Assembly (NCBI GenBank): GCA_013141315.1 | Contig: JABFRF010000055.1 | Coordinates: 1-38,479, forward strand | Direction: 5' to 3' | Source: Gallionella sp. | Lineage (GTDB): Bacteria > Pseudomonadota > Gammaproteobacteria > Burkholderiales > Gallionellaceae | DNA: 38,479 nt | In this document: in pieces, positions 19,827 to 29,600 of the stretch | How positions within the stretch are numbered: position 1 is the first letter of the stretch | How the letters are laid out: each line of letters opens with the position of its first letter | The notes under the pieces: model-generated | What the model saw: only the letters and a program-made list of their open reading frames with translations | Told to the model about the DNA's origin: nothing | Databases searched by the model: none | Position numbers and translations under genes: made by a program

Positions 19827-22079
19827 ATGAAGTTTCGTTTTCCCATCATCATCATTGATGAAGATTTTCGTTCAGAGAATGCCAGCGGGTTGGGTATTCG
19901 TGCTTTAGCAGATGCCTTGGAAAAAGAAGGTATGGAAGTTTTGGGCGTGACCAGCTATGGCGATTTGACATCGTTTGCGCAGCAGCAAAGCCGCGCATCG
20001 GCATTTTTGTTGTCGATAGATGATGAAGAATTTGGTTCGGGTAGCAAAGAGGACACGCAGATTGCGCTGAAAAGTTTGCAGGCCTTTGTGGAAGAGATTC
20101 GCTTTAAGAATGCCGATATTCCAATTTATTTGTACGGTGAGACGCGCACCTCGCGTCATATTCCCAACAATATTTTGCGTGAGCTGCATGGCTTTATTCA
20201 TATGTATGAAGATACGCCGGAATTTGTGGCGCGTCATATTATCCGCGAAGCGAAGTCTTACCTAGATGCGTTAGCGCCGCCGTTCTTCCGTGCGTTGTTG
20301 CATTACGCGCAAGATGGTTCGTATTCATGGCATTGCCCCGGACATTCAGGCGGCGTGGCATTTTTGAAATCTCCAGTCGGACAAATGTTCCATCAATTCT
20401 TTGGAGAGAATATGTTGCGCGCTGACGTGTGCAATGCGGTGGAAGAGTTAGGGCAGTTACTCGATCACACCGGGCCGGTCGCCGCTTCGGAGCGCAATGC
20501 GGCGCGAATATTTAATTCCGATCATTTGTTTTTTGTAACCAACGGTACGTCCACTTCAAACAAGATCGTGTGGCATTCAACTGTCGCGCCAGACGACATC
20601 GTCGTGGTAGACCGCAATTGCCATAAGTCGATTTTGCACGCGATCATGATGACGGGTGCAGTACCGGTTTTTCTCACGCCTACGCGCAATCACTACGGCA
20701 TCATCGGGCCGATCCCAAAGTCTGAGTTCGATATGAAAAGTATTCAGCGCAAGATTGATGCGAATCCGTTTATCAAGGACAAGACCAAGAAGCCGCGCAT
20801 TTTGACCATCACGCAAAGCACGTATGACGGTGTGGTCTATAACGTTGAGATGCTGAAGGAAATGTTGGATGGTGAAATTGATACGCTGCATTTTGATGAA
20901 GCATGGCTGCCGCATGCGGCGTTCCATGATTTTTACAAAGACATGCACGCCATTGGCAAAGACAGACCCCGCGCTAAAGAGTCGATGATTTTTGCCACGC
21001 AGTCTACACACAAATTATTGGCGGGCTTGAGCCAAGCCTCTCAAATTTTGGTGCGTGAATCCGAGACTCGCAAGCTCAATAAACACATCTTCAACGAGGC
21101 GTATTTGATGCACACCTCTACCAGTCCGCAATACGCGATTATTGCTTCGTGCGATGTGGCGGCAGCGATGATGGAAGCGCCAGGTGGCCCGGCATTAGTT
21201 GAAGAGTCGATAACGGAAGCGTTGGATTTTCGCCGCGCTATGCACAAGGTGGATGAAGAGTACGAAAGCGATTGGTGGTTTAAGGTTTGGGGGCCGAATA
21301 ATATCGCTGAAGAAGGGATCGGTACCCGAGAAGATTGGCTGCTGCATGCCGATGACAAGTGGCACGGTTTTGGTAAGCTAGCCGATGGTTTCAATATGCT
21401 GGATCCGATCAAGGCGACTATCATCACGCCCGGTTTGGATGTGGATGGTGGCTTTGCGGAAAATGGTATTCCGGCCGGCATGGTGACCAAATATTTGGCC
21501 GAGCACGGTGTGATTGTGGAGAAGTGTGGGCTGTATTCGTTCTTCATCATGTTCACGATCGGCATTACCAAGGGCCGTTGGAATACCTTACTCACCGCGC
21601 TCCAGCAGTTCAAAGATGACTATGATAAGAATCAACCCATGTGGCGCATCTTGCCGGAATTTGCAGCGGCTCATCCGCGTTATGAGCGCGTGGGTTTGCG
21701 TGATTTGTGCCAGCAGATTCACGCTGCATATAACACCCACGATGTGGCGCGAATGACCACGGAGATGTATTTGTCTGACATGCTACCCGCGATGAAGCCA
21801 TCTGATGCGTTTGCAAAAATGGCACATGATGAAATAGAGCGGGTTGAAATCGATCAGCTTGAAGGACGCATTACGGCGGTGTTGCTCACACCTTATCCGC
21901 CGGGTATCCCGCTGTTGATTCCGGGTGAGATATTTAACAAAACGATCGTGGATTATGTGAAATTCGCACGTGACTTCAACCAAAAGTTCCCCGGTTTTGA
22001 AACCGACGTGCATGGTTTGGTCGCCGAGGAAGTGGATGGCGAGAAACGCTATTTTGTGGATTGCGTGGTGCAGAATTGA
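19827..22079 (+). CDS. PLP-dependent Orn/Lys/Arg decarboxylase, class I (biodegradative type)
   Basis: 750 aa from ATG 19827 preceded by AAGGA; SWHCPGHSGGVAFLKSPVG, TNGTSTSNKIVWHS, LHFDEAWLPHAAFHDFY, ATQSTHKLLAGLSQASQI (PLP lysine). Substrate not assignable from sequence alone. Confidence 0.93.
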   Translation: MKFRFPIIIIDEDFRSENASGLGIRALADALEKEGMEVLGVTSYGDLTSFAQQQSRASAFLLSIDDEEFGSGSKEDTQIALKSLQAFVEEIRFKNADIPIYLYGETRTSRHIPNNILRELHGFIHMYEDTPEFVARHIIREAKSYLDALAPPFFRALLHYAQDGSYSWHCPGHSGGVAFLKSPVGQMFHQFFGENMLRADVCNAVEELGQLLDHTGPVAASERNAARIFNSDHLFFVTNGTSTSNKIVWHSTVAPDDIVVVDRNCHKSILHAIMMTGAVPVFLTPTRNHYGIIGPIPKSEFDMKSIQRKIDANPFIKDKTKKPRILTITQSTYDGVVYNVEMLKEMLDGEIDTLHFDEAWLPHAAFHDFYKDMHAIGKDRPRAKESMIFATQSTHKLLAGLSQASQILVRESETRKLNKHIFNEAYLMHTSTSPQYAIIASCDVAAAMMEAPGGPALVEESITEALDFRRAMHKVDEEYESDWWFKVWGPNNIAEEGIGTREDWLLHADDKWHGFGKLADGFNMLDPIKATIITPGLDVDGGFAENGIPAGMVTKYLAEHGVIVEKCGLYSFFIMFTIGITKGRWNTLLTALQQFKDDYDKNQPMWRILPEFAAAHPRYERVGLRDLCQQIHAAYNTHDVARMTTEMYLSDMLPAMKPSDAFAKMAHDEIERVEIDQLEGRITAVLLTPYPPGIPLLIPGEIFNKTIVDYVKFARDFNQKFPGFETDVHGLVAEEVDGEKRYFVDCVVQN

Positions 22080-22121
22080 AGCAAGTTGAACTTGCTAAGC
22101 AATTAGTAACAGAAAACCTCA

Positions 22122-22172
22122 GTAGGAGCGAGCTTGCACGCGAAAGTGGTTCGCGAGCAAGCTCGCTCCTAC
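22122..22172. repeat. REP-like hairpin with 16-bp perfect arms (GTAGGAGCGAGCTTGC ... GCAAGCTCGCTCCTAC), possible bidirectional terminator
   Basis: Arms at 22122-22137 and 22157-22172, between convergent genes ending at 22079 (+) and 22203 (-). Confidence 0.8.
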
Positions 22173-22202
22173 AAGGGGAAATTTTTTAATGAGCTTTGGG
22201 GT

Positions 22203-23510
22203 TTAATGTACCTGGCCACGGTGTGTATCAATCTTCACGCCAATTTCTTGCAGTAATGGCGTAGGTAAAATCCCACCTGCGCAGATTATTACCGCATCAT
22301 TGGGTATCTCCGTCACATTGCCTTTTTGTTCTATCTTCACTGTGTCAGATCGAATTTCTGTGACGGCCGATTCCAGCAATATGTTGAGTCTGCCCGATGC
22401 GCTCGCGGCTTCGGCATACTTGCGATTTTTTACTTTGACGCGACTGAATGCATTGCTGCGATAGCTCAGCGTTACTGTTGTCCCCGGTTCTTCAGAAATG
22501 GTCACGGCAGCTTCTAGTGCTGCGTCACCTCCGCCTACGACGATGACATGCTTACCCTGAAATTGCGCCGGGTCAATCAAACGATACATGACCTTTTCTA
22601 ACTCTTCGCCGGGTACATCTAACTTGCGCGGGGTACCGCGCCTGCCAATTGAAAGTAATACACTATTGGTGTGGTACGTACTCTTGGCAGTGACAACGGA
22701 AAATGTGCCATCGGGTTGGTGATCGATACGCTCCATTCTTTCGCCAAAATTGATCTTGATGCCTGTTTTGAGTAGCACGTCTTCCCATAGCGCCATGAGA
22801 GCCTCTTTATTGGTCTCCCTGAAATTCACTTTTCCGTACAGGGGTAAAGTCATCGGTGCGGTCATCACTAGTTTTCCGCGTGGGTAATGCAGCGTTGTTC
22901 CACCAAAAGTGCTTTCCTGTTCGATCGTGACATAACGTAAACCTTGTTCGTGTGCGGATAAAGTCGACGACATGCCTGCAGGACCAGCACCGACAATCAC
23001 TACATCGTAAGGCGCATTGGATTTTTTGCGCTTGGAGATAGTGGTAATTGATTGCCGACCCTGTTCAACCGCTTTGCGGATTAGCCCCATACCGCCCAAC
23101 TCGCCTGCGATAAAAATTCCCGAAACATTGGTTTCAAAGTTGGGTTTGACTTGCGGGATATCCACACCGCGCTTTTCGGTGCCGAATACCAATTTAATCG
23201 CACTGACCGGACAAGCTGCTGCACAAGCACCATGACCAATACACACCGCTGGGGTGATGAGAACGGCCTTGCCGTCAATAATGCCCAAGGCTTTTTCAGG
23301 ACAGGATTTGACGCAACTGCCCGAACCCATGCACAAGTTGAGATCAACCACGGGATGCAAGGTGGCGGGTTCCGTTAAGCCAGCTTCTATCGTCTCACGC
23401 AAGATTTCGGTGTGAACCACAGTTCTTTTGCTGTGTCCACGCAAATAGAAAAACATGACCAGTGTGATGGGGATGATGTACAGCAGGTAAACGAAATAAT
23501 CTGATTTCAT
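22203..23510 (-). CDS. Membrane-anchored oxidoreductase: N-terminal TM helix, ferredoxin-like domain, FAD/NAD(P)-binding pyridine nucleotide-disulfide-type domain
   Basis: 435 aa; YFVYLLYIIPITLVMFFYLRG TM helix; LCMGSGSCVKSCPEKALG and VCIGHGACAAACPVSAI; VVIVGAGPAGMSSTLSAHEQG; VIVVGGGDAALEAAVTISE; ICAGGILPTPLLQEIGV. Confidence 0.88.
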   Translation of the reverse strand: MKSDYFVYLLYIIPITLVMFFYLRGHSKRTVVHTEILRETIEAGLTEPATLHPVVDLNLCMGSGSCVKSCPEKALGIIDGKAVLITPAVCIGHGACAAACPVSAIKLVFGTEKRGVDIPQVKPNFETNVSGIFIAGELGGMGLIRKAVEQGRQSITTISKRKKSNAPYDVVIVGAGPAGMSSTLSAHEQGLRYVTIEQESTFGGTTLHYPRGKLVMTAPMTLPLYGKVNFRETNKEALMALWEDVLLKTGIKINFGERMERIDHQPDGTFSVVTAKSTYHTNSVLLSIGRRGTPRKLDVPGEELEKVMYRLIDPAQFQGKHVIVVGGGDAALEAAVTISEEPGTTVTLSYRSNAFSRVKVKNRKYAEAASASGRLNILLESAVTEIRSDTVKIEQKGNVTEIPNDAVIICAGGILPTPLLQEIGVKIDTHRGQVH

Positions 23511-23675
23511 GCGGCTGATGCCCTGTTGAAAATGAGTAATTTTTTAAGTGATGCAGTCTAGCAATCTGGATATGTGAATTCAAGGCGCGCAGCGCGACAA
23601 TAATACATTCTCGCGTATAATCGCGCCGTTTTGTTTTTAATCTCAATGGGGTTTGCCTGATTTAGGCGGGTAACG

Positions 23676-24677
23676 ATGTCATCTGAAATAGTGCAGCAAG
23701 AAAAAATCGGCGATAACGGTGCGGTCGATAGACGCGTGCAGAACGTAGTACACGAGCGTCGCTCATCAAGAGCTTCAGACGCGCCTGCGCCGGTTAAGGT
23801 GTTGGGCGGAACGCGTGCGCATGAAAAAAAACGCCTGGGTATGAGCGTAGCAATTATGTGGTTTGTGTTTGCAGCCTTGGTGGTGTTAGCCATCCCCGTT
23901 TACCAGGGCTTGTTTTATAAGCCTGGCAACGGTTGGGGGTATTTTAGCTATTGGATAGGTATCGTCGGCAGCGTAATGATGCTGCTGATGTTGTTGTATC
24001 CGATTCGAAAGCACTTGGCTTTTGCGCGTAATTGGGGCGCGTTACGCTATTGGTTCATGTTGCACATGATGTTTGGTATCGGTGGGCCGATACTCGTTTT
24101 ATTTCATACTACTTTTCACATTAAATCTTTAAATGCTACGGTTTCATTGGCTTCCATGCTGTTGGTGGCAATCAGTGGTGTGATTGGTCGTTTCATTTAT
24201 CGGCACATTCATCAAGGTTTGTATGGTCGTCAATCCGACCTAAAAGAGTTGCAAAAAGCCGTTGATGCAAACCAGGAAAAAATCAGCTCGGTGCTTATGG
24301 AAGCACCGGAAATTGGCGATAAGCTGAAAAAATTCCGCGACCATGTAATGGCGAAAGATGGGTCATTGCCCAGTCGTATGTGGCGGTTTATGACCATGAC
24401 TTGGTATCGTCGCAAGCTGACATCGCATTGCAGTGATGAATTGCGCAAGGCTGTTATCATCTTGGCAAAGTCGCAGCATTGGAATGCGCGGCAGCAAGAA
24501 ATGCATTGGCAAGAGGCGGTAAACAAAGTCAGCAGCTATTTGGAGGCGGCTCAGCAAGCCGGGCAGTTTTCTACCTACGAGCGGTTGTTTCGTTTGTGGC
24601 ACATTTTGCATTCTCCATTTGTTTGGTTGTTGGGCTTCAGCGCGATAGTGCATGTCGTCGCTGTCAACATGTATTGA
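23676..24677 (+). CDS. Integral membrane cytochrome-b-like protein (putative di-heme electron-transfer subunit)
   Basis: 333 aa with about 5 TM segments carrying His residues in helices: FMLHMMFGIGGPILVLFHTTFHI, GRFIYRHIHQGLYG, LWHILHSPFVWLLGFSAIVHVVAVNMY. Divergent from the oxidoreductase gene, 10 nt upstream of the 24-heme cytochrome. Confidence 0.7.
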   Translation: MSSEIVQQEKIGDNGAVDRRVQNVVHERRSSRASDAPAPVKVLGGTRAHEKKRLGMSVAIMWFVFAALVVLAIPVYQGLFYKPGNGWGYFSYWIGIVGSVMMLLMLLYPIRKHLAFARNWGALRYWFMLHMMFGIGGPILVLFHTTFHIKSLNATVSLASMLLVAISGVIGRFIYRHIHQGLYGRQSDLKELQKAVDANQEKISSVLMEAPEIGDKLKKFRDHVMAKDGSLPSRMWRFMTMTWYRRKLTSHCSDELRKAVIILAKSQHWNARQQEMHWQEAVNKVSSYLEAAQQAGQFSTYERLFRLWHILHSPFVWLLGFSAIVHVVAVNMY

Positions 24678-24687
24678 TTGAGGTTTC

Positions 24688-26490
24688 ATGCTGATACGTT
24701 TCGCATTACTTTTATGTTTGGTGTTTGGGACTAACGTTACATGGGCTGACGAGAAAGAACTCGCCTTGATGCCGGGCGATGTTATTCAGGGTCATGCCAA
24801 GATTGAAGCTAGCTGCAAAGACTGTCACGTGCGTTTCGATAAGGAAGCGCAAAAGGGGTTGTGCAAAGACTGCCATAAAGAAGTTAAGGCGGACGTGAAC
24901 AATAAAAAAGGTTTTCACGGCACGCTAGACGAAAAAGATTGCAAGGTTTGCCACACTGACCATAAAGGGCGTGGCGCGAAAATCGTGATTTTGGATACCG
25001 CAAAATTCAATCACGACAAAACCGATTTTCCATTGAAAGATGCGCACAATAAAACTGACAAAGTAAAGTGTCAGGATTGCCACGATCCAAAGAAGAAATA
25101 TCGTGAAGCGCCGCTGGAATGTAATGGCTGTCACAAAAAAGACGATAAGCACAAAGGCTCATTAGGCCCGGATTGCAACAATTGCCACACCGTTGTTAAC
25201 TGGAAAGAATGGAAATTTGATCACAGCAAAACCAAGTTTTTGCTGAAAGGTAAGCACGTTGATGTGAAGTGCAGCAAGTGCCACTTAGAGGCACCCACAA
25301 GCTACAAAGAGGCACCCAAAGATTGCTTCGGTTGCCACAAAAAAGATGATAAGCACAAAAGCCTGTACGGTAAGAAATGTGAGACTTGCCACATCGATAA
25401 AAGCTGGAAAACCATTGAATTTGATCATGACACCGAAACTAAATTTAAGTTAAAAGGTAAGCACATTGAAACAAAGTGTGTGGCTTGCCATAAAGAGCCG
25501 TTGTATCAAAACAAGAAAACGCCGGACACGTGTTATGCCTGTCATAAAAAGGATGACATTCATAAAGGTGGCTTGGGTGAAAAGTGCCAGACTTGTCACA
25601 ATGAAGAGAAGTGGAAGACACAAAAGTTTGATCACGACAAGGATACTAAATGGCCATTGCTGGGTAAACACACCACTACCAAATGCGATGCCTGTCATAC
25701 AGTCGAATTGAAAAAACCAGATGCGAAAGAAAAAATCGCATTGATTTGTATCGGCTGTCATAAGATCGACGATAAGCACAAGGAAAATTTCGGTACCAAG
25801 TGTGAGTCTTGCCATAAGGAAAAAGACTGGAAAACCATTAAGTTCGATCACACACGTGATACCAAGTATCCATTAAAGGATAAGCATGAAAAAGTGAAAT
25901 GTACCGGTTGTCACATTGGCAAGTTGTACGATCAAAAATTGGGTCAGGAATGTATCACCTGTCATAAAAAAGATGATGTACATAAGGATAAATTGGGCAA
26001 GAAGTGCGAGGCTTGTCACGAAATCAAAGATTGGAAAAAGGCGAAAATTGACCATAGTCGTTCGCGTTTCCCGCTTTTGGGCGCACATAACGTTGTCGAT
26101 TGCAAAAAATGTCACACCACCCAGTTATTTCGTGATGTGCCTTTAGATTGCTTCTCTTGCCATAAAAAGGAAGAAGATAAAGTACACAAGCAACGCTTGG
26201 GTCAAAAGTGTGAAACCTGCCACAACGCACGTTCGTGGAAATCATGGGACTTTAACCACGATAAGCTCACCAAGTTCAAGCTGGATGGCGGTCACAAAAA
26301 GCCGGGTTGTTATGCTTGCCATAAGCTGCCTGTGGAGAAGGAGAAGTTTGTGGTTGAACGTACTTGCGGTGCCTGCCACGAAAAAGATGATAAGCATCAG
26401 GGTGAGTTTGGGCAACTCTGTGAGCGCTGCCACGTGACCGCAAATTGGCGTACCTTGCTGGTAGGTGGTGGTACCAAGCCATCCAAGTGA
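24688..26490 (+). CDS. Lys-rich multiheme c-type cytochrome with 24 CXXCH motifs, likely periplasmic
   Basis: 600 aa; signal peptide MLIRFALLLCLVFGTNVTWA; 24 CXXCH motifs counted by eye. Confidence 0.93.
   Translation: MLIRFALLLCLVFGTNVTWADEKELALMPGDVIQGHAKIEASCKDCHVRFDKEAQKGLCKDCHKEVKADVNNKKGFHGTLDEKDCKVCHTDHKGRGAKIVILDTAKFNHDKTDFPLKDAHNKTDKVKCQDCHDPKKKYREAPLECNGCHKKDDKHKGSLGPDCNNCHTVVNWKEWKFDHSKTKFLLKGKHVDVKCSKCHLEAPTSYKEAPKDCFGCHKKDDKHKSLYGKKCETCHIDKSWKTIEFDHDTETKFKLKGKHIETKCVACHKEPLYQNKKTPDTCYACHKKDDIHKGGLGEKCQTCHNEEKWKTQKFDHDKDTKWPLLGKHTTTKCDACHTVELKKPDAKEKIALICIGCHKIDDKHKENFGTKCESCHKEKDWKTIKFDHTRDTKYPLKDKHEKVKCTGCHIGKLYDQKLGQECITCHKKDDVHKDKLGKKCEACHEIKDWKKAKIDHSRSRFPLLGAHNVVDCKKCHTTQLFRDVPLDCFSCHKKEEDKVHKQRLGQKCETCHNARSWKSWDFNHDKLTKFKLDGGHKKPGCYACHKLPVEKEKFVVERTCGACHEKDDKHQGEFGQLCERCHVTANWRTLLVGGGTKPSK
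25006..26454 (+). repeat. Seven tandem triheme modules (about 69 aa each) inside the 24-heme cytochrome
   Basis: Consensus FDH-D-TKF-LKGKH--VKCxxCH ... CxxCHKKDDKHK--LG-KCxxCH---WK repeated 7 times; 3 further N-terminal hemes lie outside the repeats. Confidence 0.9.
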
Positions 26491-26526
26491 CCGCTGGTCG
26501 CCACAATTCTTCCGTTCGTCTGCGTA

Positions 26527-26566
26527 CCGACCACTCTGGCATATTTAGCTACCATTCAGTGGTCGG
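26527..26566 (+). terminator. Stem-loop (CCGACCACT ... AGTGGTCGG) after the 24-heme cytochrome gene; terminator or mRNA processing element
   Basis: 9-bp perfect inverted repeat at 26527-26535/26558-26566; no clear U-tract. Confidence 0.4.
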
Positions 26567-26678
26567 ATAGTTGAGTGGATTACATGGTCATGTACTATGC
26601 TAATTATCAGCTAAGAGTTTTGTGGTAGTTTGCTAAAAATTTTGTAGTGCGTAACAACTATATTCCAGGAGTATCAAA

Positions 26679-29600
26679 ATGAAAAAACAAAATATGAAAT
26701 TTGCAGCAGTGAGCTTGCCTCAAATTTTACTTTCACCGCGTTGGCTGGCGATGATATTTCTGTTGCCTTTGCTTGTGATGGCTCATTTTGCGATGGCTGC
26801 ACCCGCTGCTGAACTAGTCCCGGCGGCGCAACCGGTTGCGCAAGCTCCTGCTGCTGATAAATTTGATCACGCTAAGATTGGTTTTACCCTGAGCGGTGCG
26901 CACGCTGCGGCACGTTGCTCTGCCTGCCACATCAACAATGTATTTAAAGGGACGCCGCGTGATTGTGCCACTTGCCACACAGTTGGCAACCACATGGGTG
27001 CGACAGCGAAGCCCACTAAACACATAGCTACTAATGTTCAATGTGATGTGTGCCACAAAACCACTTTGTGGACACCCGCATTCTTTAGTCACGTCGGTAC
27101 GGCGGCAGGTTCTTGTGGCGCTTGCCATAATAATACGGCTGCCAAAGGCAAGGCGAATAGCCACATGCCAACCGCGCAAGACTGTTCCGATTGTCATACC
27201 AGTATCGCTTTCACGCCATTGAAATCGGGTGCAGTGATGGTGTTGCCCGTGACTAATCCCCCGCACGTCCCAACAACCCAGCCTTGCAGCTTGTGCCACA
27301 ATTCCACCGCTTTTGTTCCAGCCTTTACCATGGATCACACAGGCATTACCAGTGCATGCGAGACTTGTCATAGCGGTACTCAATTCTTGGGCGTCAAGCC
27401 ACGTGCCAAGCAGGATGCGGTGCCAACCCACATGACTACCGCATTGTCATGCAATGTCTGTCATACCGTCGCCACAACCTTTAAATTGTCGGGTAGCGTG
27501 ACATTACCTATGCCTGCAGGTCACATGCCTTCAAACATGCCTTGTGCGACCTGCCACACTGCCAGTGCCGGATTTGGTCCGGGTTCAGGTTTGCTGGGTA
27601 TGACCCATAAGGGCATCACCAATAACTGCAAGAGTTGCCATAACGGTCAAACTTTTGCACTGGGTCAGGGTGTGACGCCCAAGCCTATGCCGTCCAACCA
27701 TATCAGTACCAGTGGCGCATGTGAAACTTGCCACTCTCCAACCAGTACCAATGCGGGTGGATTTGTGACCGCAACCATGGTGCATACGGGCATTACCAGT
27801 AATTGTGCAAGCTGCCATAACGGACAGACTTTTGTCGGTACGCCCCCTATGAGTTCTCCGGTATCCAAGCCAACCGGTGTGCCAGCACATATAACGACCA
27901 GTTTGGCTTGTGAGACTTGCCATGCAGTGAACAAAACTAACGTGGGCGGGTTTGCCGGCACGGCAATGAATCACTCTGGGATAACGGTTGATTGTGTCAG
28001 CTGTCACGGTGGGCAAACCTTTGCAGTTGGGGTTAAGCCGCTTTCTATGCCGGGGAATCACTTGCCAACATCGGCAGTAACGAATGGGGGGAAGTGTGAG
28101 ACCTGTCATTCGGCAAGCAGAACAAATGCAGGGGGATTCACAGGTGCACCGATGAATCATGCCGGTATTGTTGGAAGCTGCGCGACCTGTCACGGCGGGA
28201 CAGTGACCTATGCGGGTGTTAATCATATTGTCAGTAGTAAAGATGCGGTGGCTTTGCAAAAATATCCAGCACATGCAACCACTCCATCTGATTGTTCCAG
28301 CTGTCACTCCTCGGTAATCACTTTTGCGGGGGGCGGTACCACAGCTATACCTGCCAATCACTTACCTACCAATCAAGTCTGTTCGCTTTGCCATTCCGCT
28401 GGGTATAGTCCGACTTTGACCAAGATGAGCCACGTAGGCATCGTGAATAATTGCAGCTTCTGCCACGATGGTAACAAGACCTTCGCGGTGGGAATGGTGC
28501 CCATGAACAAGAACAGTGGTCATGTACCAACCAGTTCAGATTGTTCGGTCTGTCATACCTCAACCACAACTTTTAAAGGGGGAACAAGCGGTGCGCTCCC
28601 GGCAGGACACTTGGTCACGACTCAGCCTTGCGTGCTTTGCCATGCCGGGGGATATAGCATTACTTCGACGAAGATGCAGCACACGGGCATTGTCAGCGGT
28701 TGTGCAAACTGTCATAACGGTCAAACCTTTGCGGTGAACATGACCCCTGTATCCAAGCCGACTGGCTCACTCCCGCATATCCCAACCAGTTTTGCGTGTG
28801 AGAATTGTCATCTACCGAGCAAAACAAGCGTGGGTGGTTTTGCTGGAACCGCGATGAAGCATACTGGCATCACCAACAATTGCGCGTCATGTCATAACGA
28901 CGGGATGAGCTTTGCCGGTGTAACGCCTAAGCGCAAGCAGGATGCCAGCATTACGCATCTAACCACGGTGGATGATTGCTCAAAATGTCACACCTCAACC
29001 ACCACCTTCACTGCGGCTACGCCGATATTGCCAGCTAACCACATCGTAACAGCGATGCCTTGCTCGACTTGTCATGCCGCCGGCTATAGTCTGACTTTAA
29101 CCAAGATGAGTCACGTTGGTATTGTGAGCGGCTGTATCAATTGCCATAACGGTCAAACTTTTGCGGTCAACATGACGCCAAAGAATAAGTCAGATTTCCC
29201 AACACACATGGCGACAACTTCGGATTGTTCGTTCTGTCACTCCACCTCAAACTTCACTTCATTTGCTGGTGGAACAGGTGGCGGGGTCAAGCCGGCGAAT
29301 CACATACCGACCACGCAAGGCTGTACGGTTTGCCATGCTGCCGGGTATAGTCTGACATTGACCACTATGAATCATACGGGCATCACGACTGGGTGTGTGA
29401 ACTGTCATAACGGACAGACGTTTGTCGGGCCACAAACGCCAAAAATGAAGCCAGGCAATCACATTCCTTACGCGACCATGTTGCTTGGCGGGGCAACCAT
29501 GCAATGTGAGTTCTGCCACAAAAACACGACAGTACCCGGTGGCTTCCTGACTAGTACAACTGGCGCAACAATGCACAACAATAGCCTTGGCAAAGGCTCG

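Noticed and set aside
24712-26542. Numerous minus-strand and out-of-frame ORFs within the 24-heme cytochrome gene (e.g. 25450..25851 -, 25873..26115 -)
   Set aside because: They mirror the tandem repeat and biased composition of the plus-strand coding sequence; they show no domain signal.
26610-26650. Possible sigma-54 promoter (TGGTAGTTTGCT) before the large cytochrome gene
   Set aside because: Spacing between GG and GC is 6 nt, too short for the -24/-12 consensus.
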